DNA of 63,174 bases from a virus. The translations under genes and the position numbers were made by a program. Positions 49,520 to 57,223 of this stretch are shown here, one piece after another. The notes below the pieces were generated by a model. It saw nothing but the letters and a program-made list of their open reading frames with translations, was not told the DNA's origin and did no database searches. The stretch lies in the IMG/VR virus record IMGVR_UViG_3300018405_000018, positions 1-63,174 of that record; one strand, written 5' to 3'. Positions within the stretch are counted from its first letter, which is position 1; each line of letters opens with the position of its first letter.

Positions 49520-52477
49520 TTATCCAAATATGATCGTAGAGTTCAGGCCCCAGTCTTCTGGTGTATCCGTGACAAAGTCAAAGATACTACCCATGCACTG
49601 GTCCTTGTCCTGCTGTGCTTGCGCGCGCAAATCGTTTGCGTTCAACGAGACACCACCACCTGCTCCTGGTAATGTCACATACTTACCACGAGTGTTAGCA
49701 AGGATTAGCATCGCTTCTGCTGTTGCCCATTTTCTGATCCACGGGCCAGTAATACGGTCAGACATTAGTTCTTGTTCAGTTCGTTCAACCGCAGCATCAA
49801 TCAAACACAAGCGCTCTGCAAACGGGAATCTGTGGTGGATCCACAATTCACGCGTTTGCTCATTCCAATTGTACGTGATACGGCCAGCAAACAGGATCTC
49901 GAGGTTCTTTGTGTATTCTGTCATAATGTGATATGACAGCAAGTCAAACGTCCCCATGTTGTACAAGTGTTGGAGAACAATTTGTCCGTATACGCCTGCC
50001 CCGTGTGCTGACGATAGAAATGCTGATGTTAATCTATGAACTCCAAGAACATTAACGATCTTGTTCATTCCTGATATTTTGTTGGTCAGCAAATATTTCT
50101 GTGTGTTACCGTGAACTTGCAAAAAGAAGAACCCTCTTTTGTACGCTATCGAAGAGTTTGCTCTTAGTGTACTGATTGCACGATCAATTGCAAAATCAAG
50201 CTGCTCAGGTTGCAGTTCTACATCAACTGTTGGATATCCGAGCGCATAGCGAATGCCGTTTTGCATTGCTAGTCGTTCATCGTGTGTCCCATCAGTTCCA
50301 ATCCCCACTTCATTGTATAGCGGTTCTGACGATACACCGTCTGTTCCCGGCTCTGGGTTATCAATGCGGAATTGGTGTGTTAGCGCATCAAACAAGTCAA
50401 TGTTTTCAATGCTAGCCCATGACAAAGACCCTGGTGTTGTGTCTGTGAAGATGAAGTTGCCGTTGCAGTTGAATTCAACTTTCAACAATGGTTTACCGAA
50501 CACCCATTCATGGCCATTCCACGTCATCAGTTTGTTGGATGTTGTGTCAAACCACATTGCTGATTTTGCTGGTGTTAGCGGTTTTATAGAATATGTGATT
50601 GACACCCAAGCAGCGCCGTTCCACATTTGCAGCGCTTGGGATGTAGGGTTGTACCACATCGTTCCCGCAGCAAGGTTATTCGGATCGGTCTCAGCAAAGG
50701 TAACGTCAATCGGATCCCACCCTGCTGACGTTTTAACAAACCACAGATCGTTTGTTGTATCATGCCAAACGTATCCGTCAGGAATAGTCGTCCTCGGATC
50801 CGTTACAAACATCAAAAACGGAGTTGATATAAAGCAGTTATTCTGCCAATAGTGCAATTTGTTTGTTGACGGATTGTACCACAGTTCGCCTTCTTCAAAT
50901 GCTGGTGGGTCTGTAGGGTCTGTTGGCTGTTGATAAAAATCAACAACGGTTACCCAAACGCTGTTGACACCGTCCCACACCTTGATGGTGTCTGTTGTTG
51001 TATCCCACCAGTTAGAGCAGTATTCAACGACCGTTGGGTCGCTTTCAAACACGATCAGATCAACTGTCGTCCATGCTGTGTCAGCAACGTTGCGTTGTTT
51101 TAACACCATCGTCGACGGATTGTACCACAGTGTTCCTGCTACTACCGTCAGTGTAGGCTCTGTTTCAGCAATCCTTGCTGTTGAAAGTTCATTCCATCCG
51201 ATACCAGGTGTGTTATAAGCAAATAGTTTATTGATTGTCGTGTTGAACCAATACGTACCATCAGACAGTTGGTTTGGTGCTTGTGAATACTGAACAGCGT
51301 TAGCGGAGACCCACATTTCGCGCTTGTCATCCCACGATGATAACTCAAACGTTTGTGTGTTATACCAAAACGATCCGCATGGTGCTGGACGATATAGTGA
51401 CGGATCCGTTGTTCCTATATGCGTCGTGTGTTGACACCACGCGTTCCCCGACCACGTGTGTCCAACAGTGCTGTTAAACCAATATACACCTTCACACTCA
51501 GGAACTGATGGGTTCGTGTGGTAGTTGATCACAGGGGTTGTCAGCCATCCAGCACCATTCCAGCGTTTTAAAACGTTGGCTGCTGTGTCGTACCAGAATG
51601 ATCCATTAACCACACCGTTTGGTGCTGACGTCTGGACGATTACATTTACATCAGTATGGCTATGTCCATCCCACACTTGCAACCTGTTGGTTTTGCGATC
51701 AAAGTAGTAGCCACCGGTATTTGGAGGGGTAGGGCCTTGAGGAGGGTCGTCAACAAGCTGTAACTGAATGTTGATTGCGTCCAGCAGGTCGTCGTATGTT
51801 TGTGCTTGCGCACCCTCAACTTCTATCGTGTATGAAAACGGTGTTGGCACACATTCTTGTGAACCAACAGGACGTTGAGGTCTAGGTACTAACCCCCTGC
51901 GGATCTTGAACGAGTATGTTGTTGCCGCATCAAGGCCTGTCGCATCTGTTGGTTCAATCCCACCCTCACGACTTGTATCCGGCGCAAAAACAACAACTTG
52001 TGTACCGTTCGTCGGTTGTGTACCATCTTGTTTGTAGTCTAGCGAGTAGGCATGAACGCCTTCTTTGTAATATCTATGTTGACAGTCAACAGGAAAGCCA
52101 GAAACAAAATACGCTGTATTCTCTTGCAGACCGGAAACATCAAGGAATGTGGAGTGTCTATCCTCGTAGAACGCTCCCACAACCTTAGAAGTTCCAATCA
52201 TATCGCCAGCGAAAAGGTTACTGTCACCCGTAGGATCGCTGCTGTATACGGTACCGCTTACAGGCAGTTTAGTGCTGTTGTTGCTTGTTGTATCCAGGGT
52301 GATCACGATTCCGCAATATGCTTGCGTTTCTGCTGTGCACCCAGCCGCCGGACGAGGAATATTCCACGACACGCGAGCGGTATCTGGTCCTGTTCTGTCA
52401 AATTTTAGCGTGATCCCCATTGCCTCTGTGCGAAGGGCACCTGGCGCATCATTCCTGATATCTAGCAGTGACGTCAT
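49520..52477 (-). CDS. gp13: Neck protein gp13-like fused to a long W-repeat array (985 aa)
   Basis: ATG at 52477 after GGAG. Residues 1-240 look like two fibronectin-III-like domains (KFDRTGPDTARVSWNIP, NTAYFVSGFP; GLDAATTYSFKIRR). Residues 256-660 hold eleven repeats of 34-43 residues with the core G-x-x-W-Y/F-D/N-x-x-T-x-x-L-x-x-W-x-G-x-x-W (for example GELWYNPSTNKLHYW, GTMWYNPTSQALQMW). Residues from about 735 on are the neck domain: VDVELQPEQLDFAIDRAIST, RGFFFLQVHGNTQKYLLTNK, GPWIRKWATAEAMLILANTR. T4 gp13 (309 residues) joins heads to tails; this protein is three times longer because of the N-terminal array. The array is probably exposed on the virion collar. Confidence 0.72.
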   Translation of the reverse strand: MTSLLDIRNDAPGALRTEAMGITLKFDRTGPDTARVSWNIPRPAAGCTAETQAYCGIVITLDTTSNNSTKLPVSGTVYSSDPTGDSNLFAGDMIGTSKVVGAFYEDRHSTFLDVSGLQENTAYFVSGFPVDCQHRYYKEGVHAYSLDYKQDGTQPTNGTQVVVFAPDTSREGGIEPTDATGLDAATTYSFKIRRGLVPRPQRPVGSQECVPTPFSYTIEVEGAQAQTYDDLLDAINIQLQLVDDPPQGPTPPNTGGYYFDRKTNRLQVWDGHSHTDVNVIVQTSAPNGVVNGSFWYDTAANVLKRWNGAGWLTTPVINYHTNPSVPECEGVYWFNSTVGHTWSGNAWCQHTTHIGTTDPSLYRPAPCGSFWYNTQTFELSSWDDKREMWVSANAVQYSQAPNQLSDGTYWFNTTINKLFAYNTPGIGWNELSTARIAETEPTLTVVAGTLWYNPSTMVLKQRNVADTAWTTVDLIVFESDPTVVEYCSNWWDTTTDTIKVWDGVNSVWVTVVDFYQQPTDPTDPPAFEEGELWYNPSTNKLHYWQNNCFISTPFLMFVTDPRTTIPDGYVWHDTTNDLWFVKTSAGWDPIDVTFAETDPNNLAAGTMWYNPTSQALQMWNGAAWVSITYSIKPLTPAKSAMWFDTTSNKLMTWNGHEWVFGKPLLKVEFNCNGNFIFTDTTPGSLSWASIENIDLFDALTHQFRIDNPEPGTDGVSSEPLYNEVGIGTDGTHDERLAMQNGIRYALGYPTVDVELQPEQLDFAIDRAISTLRANSSIAYKRGFFFLQVHGNTQKYLLTNKISGMNKIVNVLGVHRLTSAFLSSAHGAGVYGQIVLQHLYNMGTFDLLSYHIMTEYTKNLEILFAGRITYNWNEQTRELWIHHRFPFAERLCLIDAAVERTEQELMSDRITGPWIRKWATAEAMLILANTRGKYVTLPGAGGGVSLNANDLRAQAQQDKDQCMGSIFDFVTDTPEDWGLNSTIIFG
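50498..51712 (-). repeat. Eleven-copy W-Y/F-D/N protein repeat in the neck protein
   Basis: Repeat cores start near residues 258, 294, 332, 370, 409, 450, 489, 532, 569, 607 and 641. DNA copies are diverged, so the array is old rather than a recent slippage product. The same core occurs singly in the collagen-like fibres (LWFDTTNGRLKIWF). Confidence 0.8.
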
Positions 52478-52503
52478 TGATAACTCCGGTCATTATTGGA
52501 GTG

Positions 52504-52511
52504 TATTTATG
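52504..52511 (-). promoter_or_regulatory. Late-type promoter CATAAATA
   Basis: CATAAATA on the minus strand, 26 bases before the gp13-like ATG at 52477 and directly after the terminator at 52521-52546. Confidence 0.72.
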
Positions 52512-52520
52512 ACGCAGCAA

Positions 52521-52546
52521 AAAGAAAAAGGCTCTTGCGAGCCTTT
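52521..52546 (-). terminator. Rho-independent terminator after the 57-aa gene
   Basis: Stem AAAGGCTC/GAGCCTTT with a four-base loop, followed on the minus strand by TTCTTTTT; it begins two bases after the stop at 52548. Confidence 0.85.
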
Positions 52547-52547
52547 G

Positions 52548-52721
52548 TTAGTTGCCGAGGAGGTCGTCGACTGTCATCTCGGATAGTGGACGACAATCTG
52601 TCAGTCCTACTGCGTATGCAAACTGGTTAATTGGTTCCAAAACGCGGATGGCGAAGCCACAAGCATCCTCAAAGGGAGTACCGTGCTGCGAAGAGAGAAA
52701 GTTGTACAGTTGAGCCCACAT
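52548..52721 (-). CDS. 57-aa protein in an early-type single-gene cassette
   Basis: The ATG at 52721 is chosen because GGTGA lies four bases upstream; an in-frame GTG three codons earlier overlaps that site. The sequence (MWAQLYNFLSSQHG, then GFAIRVLEPINQFAYAVGLT, SEMTVDDLLGN) has one amphipathic helix and a hydrophobic middle but no clear membrane span. No family recognised. It has a near-consensus sigma70 promoter and its own terminator and is the only such gene among the head and tail genes, so it is probably made before the late genes. Small early phage proteins often bind host enzymes; that is inference only. Confidence 0.7.
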   Translation of the reverse strand: MWAQLYNFLSSQHGTPFEDACGFAIRVLEPINQFAYAVGLTDCRPLSEMTVDDLLGN

Positions 52722-52754
52722 AATGTTCACCAGGAATCAGTTGTTGATGTGCCC

Positions 52755-52783
52755 AGTATACCATAGTTAGGGTCAAAAGTCAA
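52755..52783 (-). promoter_or_regulatory. Strong sigma70-like promoter for the 57-aa gene
   Basis: On the minus strand TTGACT (52783-52778), 17 bases, TATACT (52760-52755): 5/6 and 5/6 to consensus. It is the best host-type promoter in the window, 33 bases before the ATG at 52721. Confidence 0.85.
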
Positions 52784-52790
52784 CAGTTAT

Positions 52791-53336
52791 TTACGCAGGG
52801 GCGAAACCTCGAGTTTGCGGTTGTGTGGGTGCCTGTTGCTGAAGTGCACGGTCAACAGCCATACGAACGCGTCCAACGGCGTCAAGGATCGTCTTCGCAG
52901 CCTGCTTATCACCAGTCTCATTGTACTGGGCGATTGCTGCCGCTAACACTTGCTTCTTCTGCTGATTCTTCTCTTGACCGATCTGGCTAACCTTAGCAAC
53001 GGCATCTAGGTGCGTCATTTGACCATTACGGACTGTCACAGCTGCAAAAAACCTACGCGAGCCGTCAGACACTTTAGGCTGCGCTGCTAACAGTTCTACG
53101 CCTGCGATGAATGCAGCCAGTGTATCATGGCGACCGTAAGCAAGGTTTGTATTGACAGGCTTGCCGCTTTGCACGCTCATAGCGATGTTTGCAAGAGCGT
53201 GTGTAATACTCTCGTTCACAGTTTGCACGCTCTCTTTCAGTGCAGCTGCCACGTCAACAATGTTGGTAGCATATGTTTCAGTGGATTGAGTGGCTACCAC
53301 GTCACGTGTGTGAGCTTCTTTGATTAGTTTCAGCAT
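52791..53336 (-). CDS. Unknown helical protein, possible internal head protein (181 aa)
   Basis: The ATG at 53336 is chosen because it follows AAAGG by eight bases and lies one base past the upstream stop; the longer frame would overlap that gene by 95 bases. The whole chain is helical and alanine/glutamine rich (NIVDVAAALKESVQTVNESI, AAAIAQYNETGDKQAAKTIL). The start MLKLIKEA contains I-K-E-A, a possible gp21 cleavage site ((L/I)-x-E) close to the N terminus, as in T4 internal proteins. Tail is PTQPQTRGFAPA. No family recognised; co-transcribed with the 108-residue gene upstream from a late-type promoter. Confidence 0.62.
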   Translation of the reverse strand: MLKLIKEAHTRDVVATQSTETYATNIVDVAAALKESVQTVNESITHALANIAMSVQSGKPVNTNLAYGRHDTLAAFIAGVELLAAQPKVSDGSRRFFAAVTVRNGQMTHLDAVAKVSQIGQEKNQQKKQVLAAAIAQYNETGDKQAAKTILDAVGRVRMAVDRALQQQAPTQPQTRGFAPA

Positions 53337-53337
53337 G

Positions 53338-53664
53338 TTAGACACCTTTCGTGTGGCGACGGAGCCACTTTTGCATTTTTTCGTTAGACCAGAATGTTTG
53401 GTGTCGTTCATCACTATCGACGCTATCGACACCCTCTAAACGAATTGATTGTGGGGTGGGGTCTGTCATGCTGTCATACCGCCACTCAACAATAATCTTT
53501 TGTCGTGGCTTTAAGCTGACGGTCACTTTGTCTTCTTCGTACTCACCAAGAGGCAGCGTGCAATAGTGGACAATGGTATATTCGTTCTCAGCAATAGGAA
53601 CATTCTCAACTGCTTTTAGCAGCTGTTCTTTGCTTTCCAGATACTGTTTGAATGTTAGTTTCAT
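53338..53664 (-). CDS. Unknown late protein with capsid-targeting-like N terminus (108 aa)
   Basis: ATG at 53664. The N terminus MKLTFKQYLESKEQLLKAVE resembles the capsid targeting sequences of T4 internal proteins and the start of the SWIM protein at 38211 (MLTFKQWLVE), but the cleavage triplet is less exact (Y-L-E-S). The rest is a small alpha/beta domain with alternating charged strands (YTIVHYCTLPLG, KVTVSLKPRQKIIVEWRY) and a C-terminal helix (NEKMQKWLRRHTKGV). No family is recognised. The own late-type promoter and position between head and neck genes fit a head-associated protein. Confidence 0.62.
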   Translation of the reverse strand: MKLTFKQYLESKEQLLKAVENVPIAENEYTIVHYCTLPLGEYEEDKVTVSLKPRQKIIVEWRYDSMTDPTPQSIRLEGVDSVDSDERHQTFWSNEKMQKWLRRHTKGV

Positions 53665-53696
53665 AACGCTTGTAAACTATCTAATGGATGTGTTAA

Positions 53697-53704
53697 TATT
53701 TATG
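53697..53704 (-). promoter_or_regulatory. Late-type promoter CATAAATA
   Basis: CATAAATA on the minus strand, 32 bases before the ATG at 53664; drives the 108- and 181-residue genes. Confidence 0.7.
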
Positions 53705-53766
53705 CATTACTGTAGTGTGAAGACGAGTGCGGTTGTCGCATATGTGTCAGGAGAATCAGTGATTTG

Positions 53767-54579
53767 TTAGCTGTTGGTCCACGTCACTAAAATATCGTCA
53801 ATAGCAATCCGGTTTCCATTCATCGTTGTGCTAATAGCTGCAGTTATTGTGTAGTTTGCACCAGCTGTGAGGTTGTATGAGAAAGGTACGTTTGCGGCTT
53901 CACCCCACAGTCGAAGCGGTCCAACTGTCGCAAATGTTGTGCCATTGCGTCTGATAACTAAGTTTGTCTGGTCGAAAGAGTTGCCTGCTTTAAACGATAC
54001 TACTGGGTTGATTGCGCCTGCAGGAACTGAAAACGCAACAGTGAAGTTTGCTCCGTTGAAACTCAAAGCGTTTGCGTCCGTAGTCATAAGTATGTTTGTC
54101 TGCGTCTGTGCTGGTTGTCCGTTGTGCGTGCCGGCACGCACCACGTGACCGGAGCCACTTATTGTGAATATACCTGTTGTTACAGGTGACGGAAATCCCT
54201 GCCTGTCTGAGAATTGTTCAAAGTTAAGCAGTCTCGATACAGCTTGGTTGATACTTGTGTCATTTACTGCTACAGTAATGCGCGAGCCATTGAATAACAC
54301 AACATCAAACGCTTCAGGACCTTCAGTGGTGTTATCTGCGGCTAATTGCAAAACAACTTGTGCAGACCCATCTCGCTGGACAACAAACGCGCCTGACAGG
54401 CTAGCTAGTCCTACAAAATCTGCAAGAGATGTACCTTCGATCGTGTAAGGGATTTGTTGAAGATATTGAACACCAGTTGTCTGCAACGTGATTGTAACGG
54501 TGCTGCCTTCATCAACACTGCCTACTGAAGACGTAACTTGATATGTTGCTGAAGGGGAAGTTGTTGACAATTTAAACAT
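53767..54579 (-). CDS. Calx-beta/Ig-like domain protein next to the capsid gene (270 aa)
   Basis: ATG at 54579 with GGAG eight bases upstream. Residues 12-105 (SSVGSVDEGSTVTITLQTTG, IPYTIEGTSLADFVG, DGSAQVVLQLAADNTTEGPE) match the Calx-beta-like/Ig-like repeat common in phage virion proteins (V-x-E-G-x-x-V-x-x-x-L...T-E-G-P/x-E). Residues 115-270 form a second beta-rich domain (FTVAFSVPAGAINPVVSFKA, ending IAIDDILVTWTNS) like carbohydrate-binding jelly rolls. It is a single-gene unit immediately after gp23, separated by a terminator and a late promoter. A head-surface decoration role, comparable to T4 Hoc with its Ig-like domains, is inferred; a small fibre is the alternative. Confidence 0.68.
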   Translation of the reverse strand: MFKLSTTSPSATYQVTSSVGSVDEGSTVTITLQTTGVQYLQQIPYTIEGTSLADFVGLASLSGAFVVQRDGSAQVVLQLAADNTTEGPEAFDVVLFNGSRITVAVNDTSINQAVSRLLNFEQFSDRQGFPSPVTTGIFTISGSGHVVRAGTHNGQPAQTQTNILMTTDANALSFNGANFTVAFSVPAGAINPVVSFKAGNSFDQTNLVIRRNGTTFATVGPLRLWGEAANVPFSYNLTAGANYTITAAISTTMNGNRIAIDDILVTWTNS

Positions 54580-54603
54580 TACTGCTCCAAAAAGGTGTTC
54601 TTG

Positions 54604-54611
54604 TATTTATG
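54604..54611 (-). promoter_or_regulatory. Late-type promoter CATAAATA
   Basis: CATAAATA on the minus strand, 24 bases before the ATG at 54579, right behind the gp23 terminator. Confidence 0.72.
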
Positions 54612-54620
54612 GCTTACGCA

Positions 54621-54650
54621 AAAAAGAAACCCGCCGAAGCGGGGTTCTTT
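54621..54650 (-). terminator. Rho-independent terminator after gp23
   Basis: A 12-bp stem with one mismatch (AAAGAACCCCGC pairing with GCGGGTTTCTTT on the minus strand), TTCG loop and T-tract, 28 bases after the gp23 stop. Confidence 0.87.
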
Positions 54651-54677
54651 GATCGTGTTGTCTAACCGACTTGCTGA

Positions 54678-56099
54678 TTAAGCAAAGTTGAAGTTGGAAA
54701 CATTGATTTTTCCGTAGTAGTCCGCACTGTTACCCAGAGATGTTTCGGTCTGAGTGAATGCTGTCTTACCGTAGCGAGTCATCATGGAAACGACTGGCTG
54801 GAATGTCACTGGGTTGATAACAACGCCAGACGACATCAGTGGGATGTACGGGCAGTAGAAGTAGCCTGTATCGGTTTCACCGTTACCACCTTTGTAGCCA
54901 ATCAGAATAGTGTCAGACACAGGCGAGCCTAGACCAGACGCTTGGTTCCACAGGTAGCTGTAAACCTTGATGGTGCCGTTCAGAGTACCAGCCAACATTG
55001 TGTTGTTAGGACCCTTGAACGAGCCAGAGATAGCAGGTGCGAACACCGACTTAGCAGCAGATTGCAGCACGGAAATGATCATCGGCGAAACGACGATGAA
55101 GTTACCAGGACCACGACGTGTCTTACGAGCGATTTCGTTAGCAACGGCGTTGATCACGATACCCAGGTTAGCGAAACGGTCGCCCAGGTATGCTGGCTGA
55201 TAGTTTGGGCCCATGCCGATAGTAGCGTAATCAAACGCACCAATGGTGCCAGCCAGAGCGATCAGGTCGGACAGGATTTCGGAGTCGATTTCCTGAACGA
55301 TTTCTGCGGACACAACTTGTGTCAGTTCGCTTTCCAGATCCAGACCATGCTGAGACTTCAGGTCTTGCATAGCTTCAACGGTCCAACCGGCTTGCAGCTT
55401 ACGTGTACCAGCTTCAACAGCTTGTGACACAACTTCCAGCTTGACGTTACGGCCGCCGGAACCTTCGATGAACGAACCGGAACCACCGTACAGACGACCA
55501 GCGTGTCGCTTGCCGATCTCGTCAGTACCACTAGCTGGGAACGGACCGAACAGCGAGCTGTTGTAAGCTGGCAGGCTTGAAGGCCATGCGCCCGACGATG
55601 CTGCACTGTCGATGTCGCCTTCGTCAGCAGCTGCGTTAGCGATACCAGAAGCACCAGCAGGCTGAGCACGGCCACCATCACCAACAATTGCACCAGCTGC
55701 GGACGAGTAGAACTGACGCAGAGCTGGGTTGTTACCGAACAGTTCGTCGCCAGCGTTAATGTTGAGAGACGTAGGTGTGAACGGTGTGTTTGGTTGCTGT
55801 ACAGACTCGCCGTACTTGTAGCGCATTGTGTACACCAGGCCAACCGGACCTTGCATTGGCTGAACACCAACGATTTCAGTAGCAATCGTGCCAGGGATGA
55901 TACGACGGATCATCGGAATCAGGATCTTGCGGAAACCTGCGATGTCGTTAGCTTGCACAGCACCAGCAGCTGCCGTTTCCGACAGGATTTGCTGCTTTTG
56001 GTTCTCCATCAGAGTACCAACGATTTGCTTCTTTTGGCTGTCAAGGCCTTCGAGAAGGGCGTCCTTTACTTCGGACCAGTTTTCAAATAGATCATTCAT
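54678..56099 (-). CDS. gp23: Major capsid protein
   Basis: 473 residues (T4 gp23 is 521). Start has a strong AAAGGAG site. The N-terminal 41 residues are a helical delta segment (WSEVKDALLEGLDSQKK, QILSE) ending in L39-S-E41, followed by TAAAG: a fit to the (L/I)-x-E gp21 cleavage rule, so mature protein probably begins at T42. HK97-fold landmarks follow: IAGFRKILIPMIRRIIPGTI, ATEIVGVQPMQGPVGLVYTM, RKLQAGWTVEAMQDLKSQHG, LDLESELTQVVSAEIVQEID, ARKTRRGPGNFIVVSPMIIS and ILIGYKGGNGETDTGYFYCP. Forms the hexamers of the head shell. Transcribed with gp22; no late-type motif lies in the 39-base gap between them. Confidence 0.97.
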   Translation of the reverse strand: MNDLFENWSEVKDALLEGLDSQKKQIVGTLMENQKQQILSETAAAGAVQANDIAGFRKILIPMIRRIIPGTIATEIVGVQPMQGPVGLVYTMRYKYGESVQQPNTPFTPTSLNINAGDELFGNNPALRQFYSSAAGAIVGDGGRAQPAGASGIANAAADEGDIDSAASSGAWPSSLPAYNSSLFGPFPASGTDEIGKRHAGRLYGGSGSFIEGSGGRNVKLEVVSQAVEAGTRKLQAGWTVEAMQDLKSQHGLDLESELTQVVSAEIVQEIDSEILSDLIALAGTIGAFDYATIGMGPNYQPAYLGDRFANLGIVINAVANEIARKTRRGPGNFIVVSPMIISVLQSAAKSVFAPAISGSFKGPNNTMLAGTLNGTIKVYSYLWNQASGLGSPVSDTILIGYKGGNGETDTGYFYCPYIPLMSSGVVINPVTFQPVVSMMTRYGKTAFTQTETSLGNSADYYGKINVSNFNFA

Positions 56100-56138
56100 T
56101 TTAATCTCCTTTAGATTGAATGTTTTGTTTGCCTAGCT

Positions 56139-57086
56139 TTATACCAAGCCTGCCAGACGGCGCAAACGGAGCTTTTCGCTCTCTGTGATTGTCGGTGTGA
56201 CTTCTGCAGCAGATGCATCAGCTTCTTTCAGTTGCTGTTGCTCTTTCTTCAGAGTAACGTCGTCACCACTCTTTGCTACGCCTGATACCACAGGCTTCTG
56301 TTTACCTTCAGCTAGTACTGTCTCTTCCTTCTCTGAAGTATCTTCAACGACGGTCGTCTCTTTCAGGACACGACCAACGTATGTCTTGTATGCTTCTTCA
56401 AGCATTGTTGTTTCCACGTTCTTGAGGATTGCTTCCATCACTTCACGCGAACGACCAGACAGCGGCTTCAGCACGCTTTCCAGCTTGATAGAACGCTCGA
56501 GCTTAGTAGCCTTCTTCTCAGCAGATTCCAGGGCGAGCATTGCATCAGCCAGACGCTGTTCAGCTTCGTTCAGCTTGCCTTCAATGCTGTTGTCACCGGC
56601 ATAGTGCTTCTTGAACTCTTCAACAAAAGCCTCAAACACTGTCTTACCAAATTGTTGCTTCTTAACAACTTCAAAGTCTTCACGTAGCTCTTCCAGCTCA
56701 GAAGATAGACGGACTTCTAGGAATGCGTCGAGCTTTTCGATCAGCTGAGCAATATCACCCTTCAGTTGGTCAGCCATTTCTGATTTAGATTCAACCAGCT
56801 TCTCAGCATACTCAGCTTCGAGGTCACGGAAGCGATCAATGTCAGCACGAAGTTCAGCAACTTCTTCTGTCAGTGCTTCAGTAATCTTAGCGTCAAGAGC
56901 TTCGATCAGAGTTTCGCGCTCGGTGATCCACTGTTCGTTCAGTTCAGCAGTTACTTGAGCAGTAGCTTCTTCACGAGCTTTTGCCATTGTTTCATCGATC
57001 TGCTTTTTAACAGCAGACTCGATTTCCGTCTTTGTTTCTTCAGTCAGAACCTCTGCTTCAAGCAGCTTCTTCAACAGTTCATCCAT
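56139..57086 (-). CDS. gp22: Prohead scaffold (core) protein
   Basis: 315 residues from the ATG at 57086, preceded by AAGGAG; the longer frame starts at GTG over the promoter. Almost fully helical and very rich in E/K (KIEDELLKKL-like starts, ELNEQWITERETLIEALDAK, RFRDLEAEYAEKLVESKSEM), with a conserved-looking segment FGKTVFEAFVEEFKKHYAG and LKPLSGRSREVMEAIL. T4 gp22 (269) forms the inner core around which gp23 assembles and is later destroyed by gp21; many L-x-E triplets are available for cleavage here. Lies in the T4 order gp21-gp22-gp23. Confidence 0.92.
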   Translation of the reverse strand: MDELLKKLLEAEVLTEETKTEIESAVKKQIDETMAKAREEATAQVTAELNEQWITERETLIEALDAKITEALTEEVAELRADIDRFRDLEAEYAEKLVESKSEMADQLKGDIAQLIEKLDAFLEVRLSSELEELREDFEVVKKQQFGKTVFEAFVEEFKKHYAGDNSIEGKLNEAEQRLADAMLALESAEKKATKLERSIKLESVLKPLSGRSREVMEAILKNVETTMLEEAYKTYVGRVLKETTVVEDTSEKEETVLAEGKQKPVVSGVAKSGDDVTLKKEQQQLKEADASAAEVTPTITESEKLRLRRLAGLV

Positions 57087-57120
57087 CGTAATCTCCTTGG
57101 TGTGTGTTTTCACGTGTTAT

Positions 57121-57128
57121 TATTTATG
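57121..57128 (-). promoter_or_regulatory. Late-type promoter CATAAATA
   Basis: CATAAATA on the minus strand, 34 bases before the gp22 ATG at 57086; drives scaffold and major capsid protein. Confidence 0.72.
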
Positions 57129-57170
57129 GCCCCCGTGAGTTTTTTTATTAAGATCTGCTAGCAGCAGGGT

Positions 57171-57196
57171 AAAAAACCCACAGAAAACAGGGGTTT
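57171..57196 (-). terminator. Possible weak terminator after gp21
   Basis: On the minus strand AAACCC, an 11-base loop, GGGTTT and three more T, in the 95-base gap after the protease gene. The long loop makes it doubtful. Confidence 0.4.
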
Positions 57197-57223
57197 ACAG
57201 CGACCCCCGTTTTTCCAGTTTTG

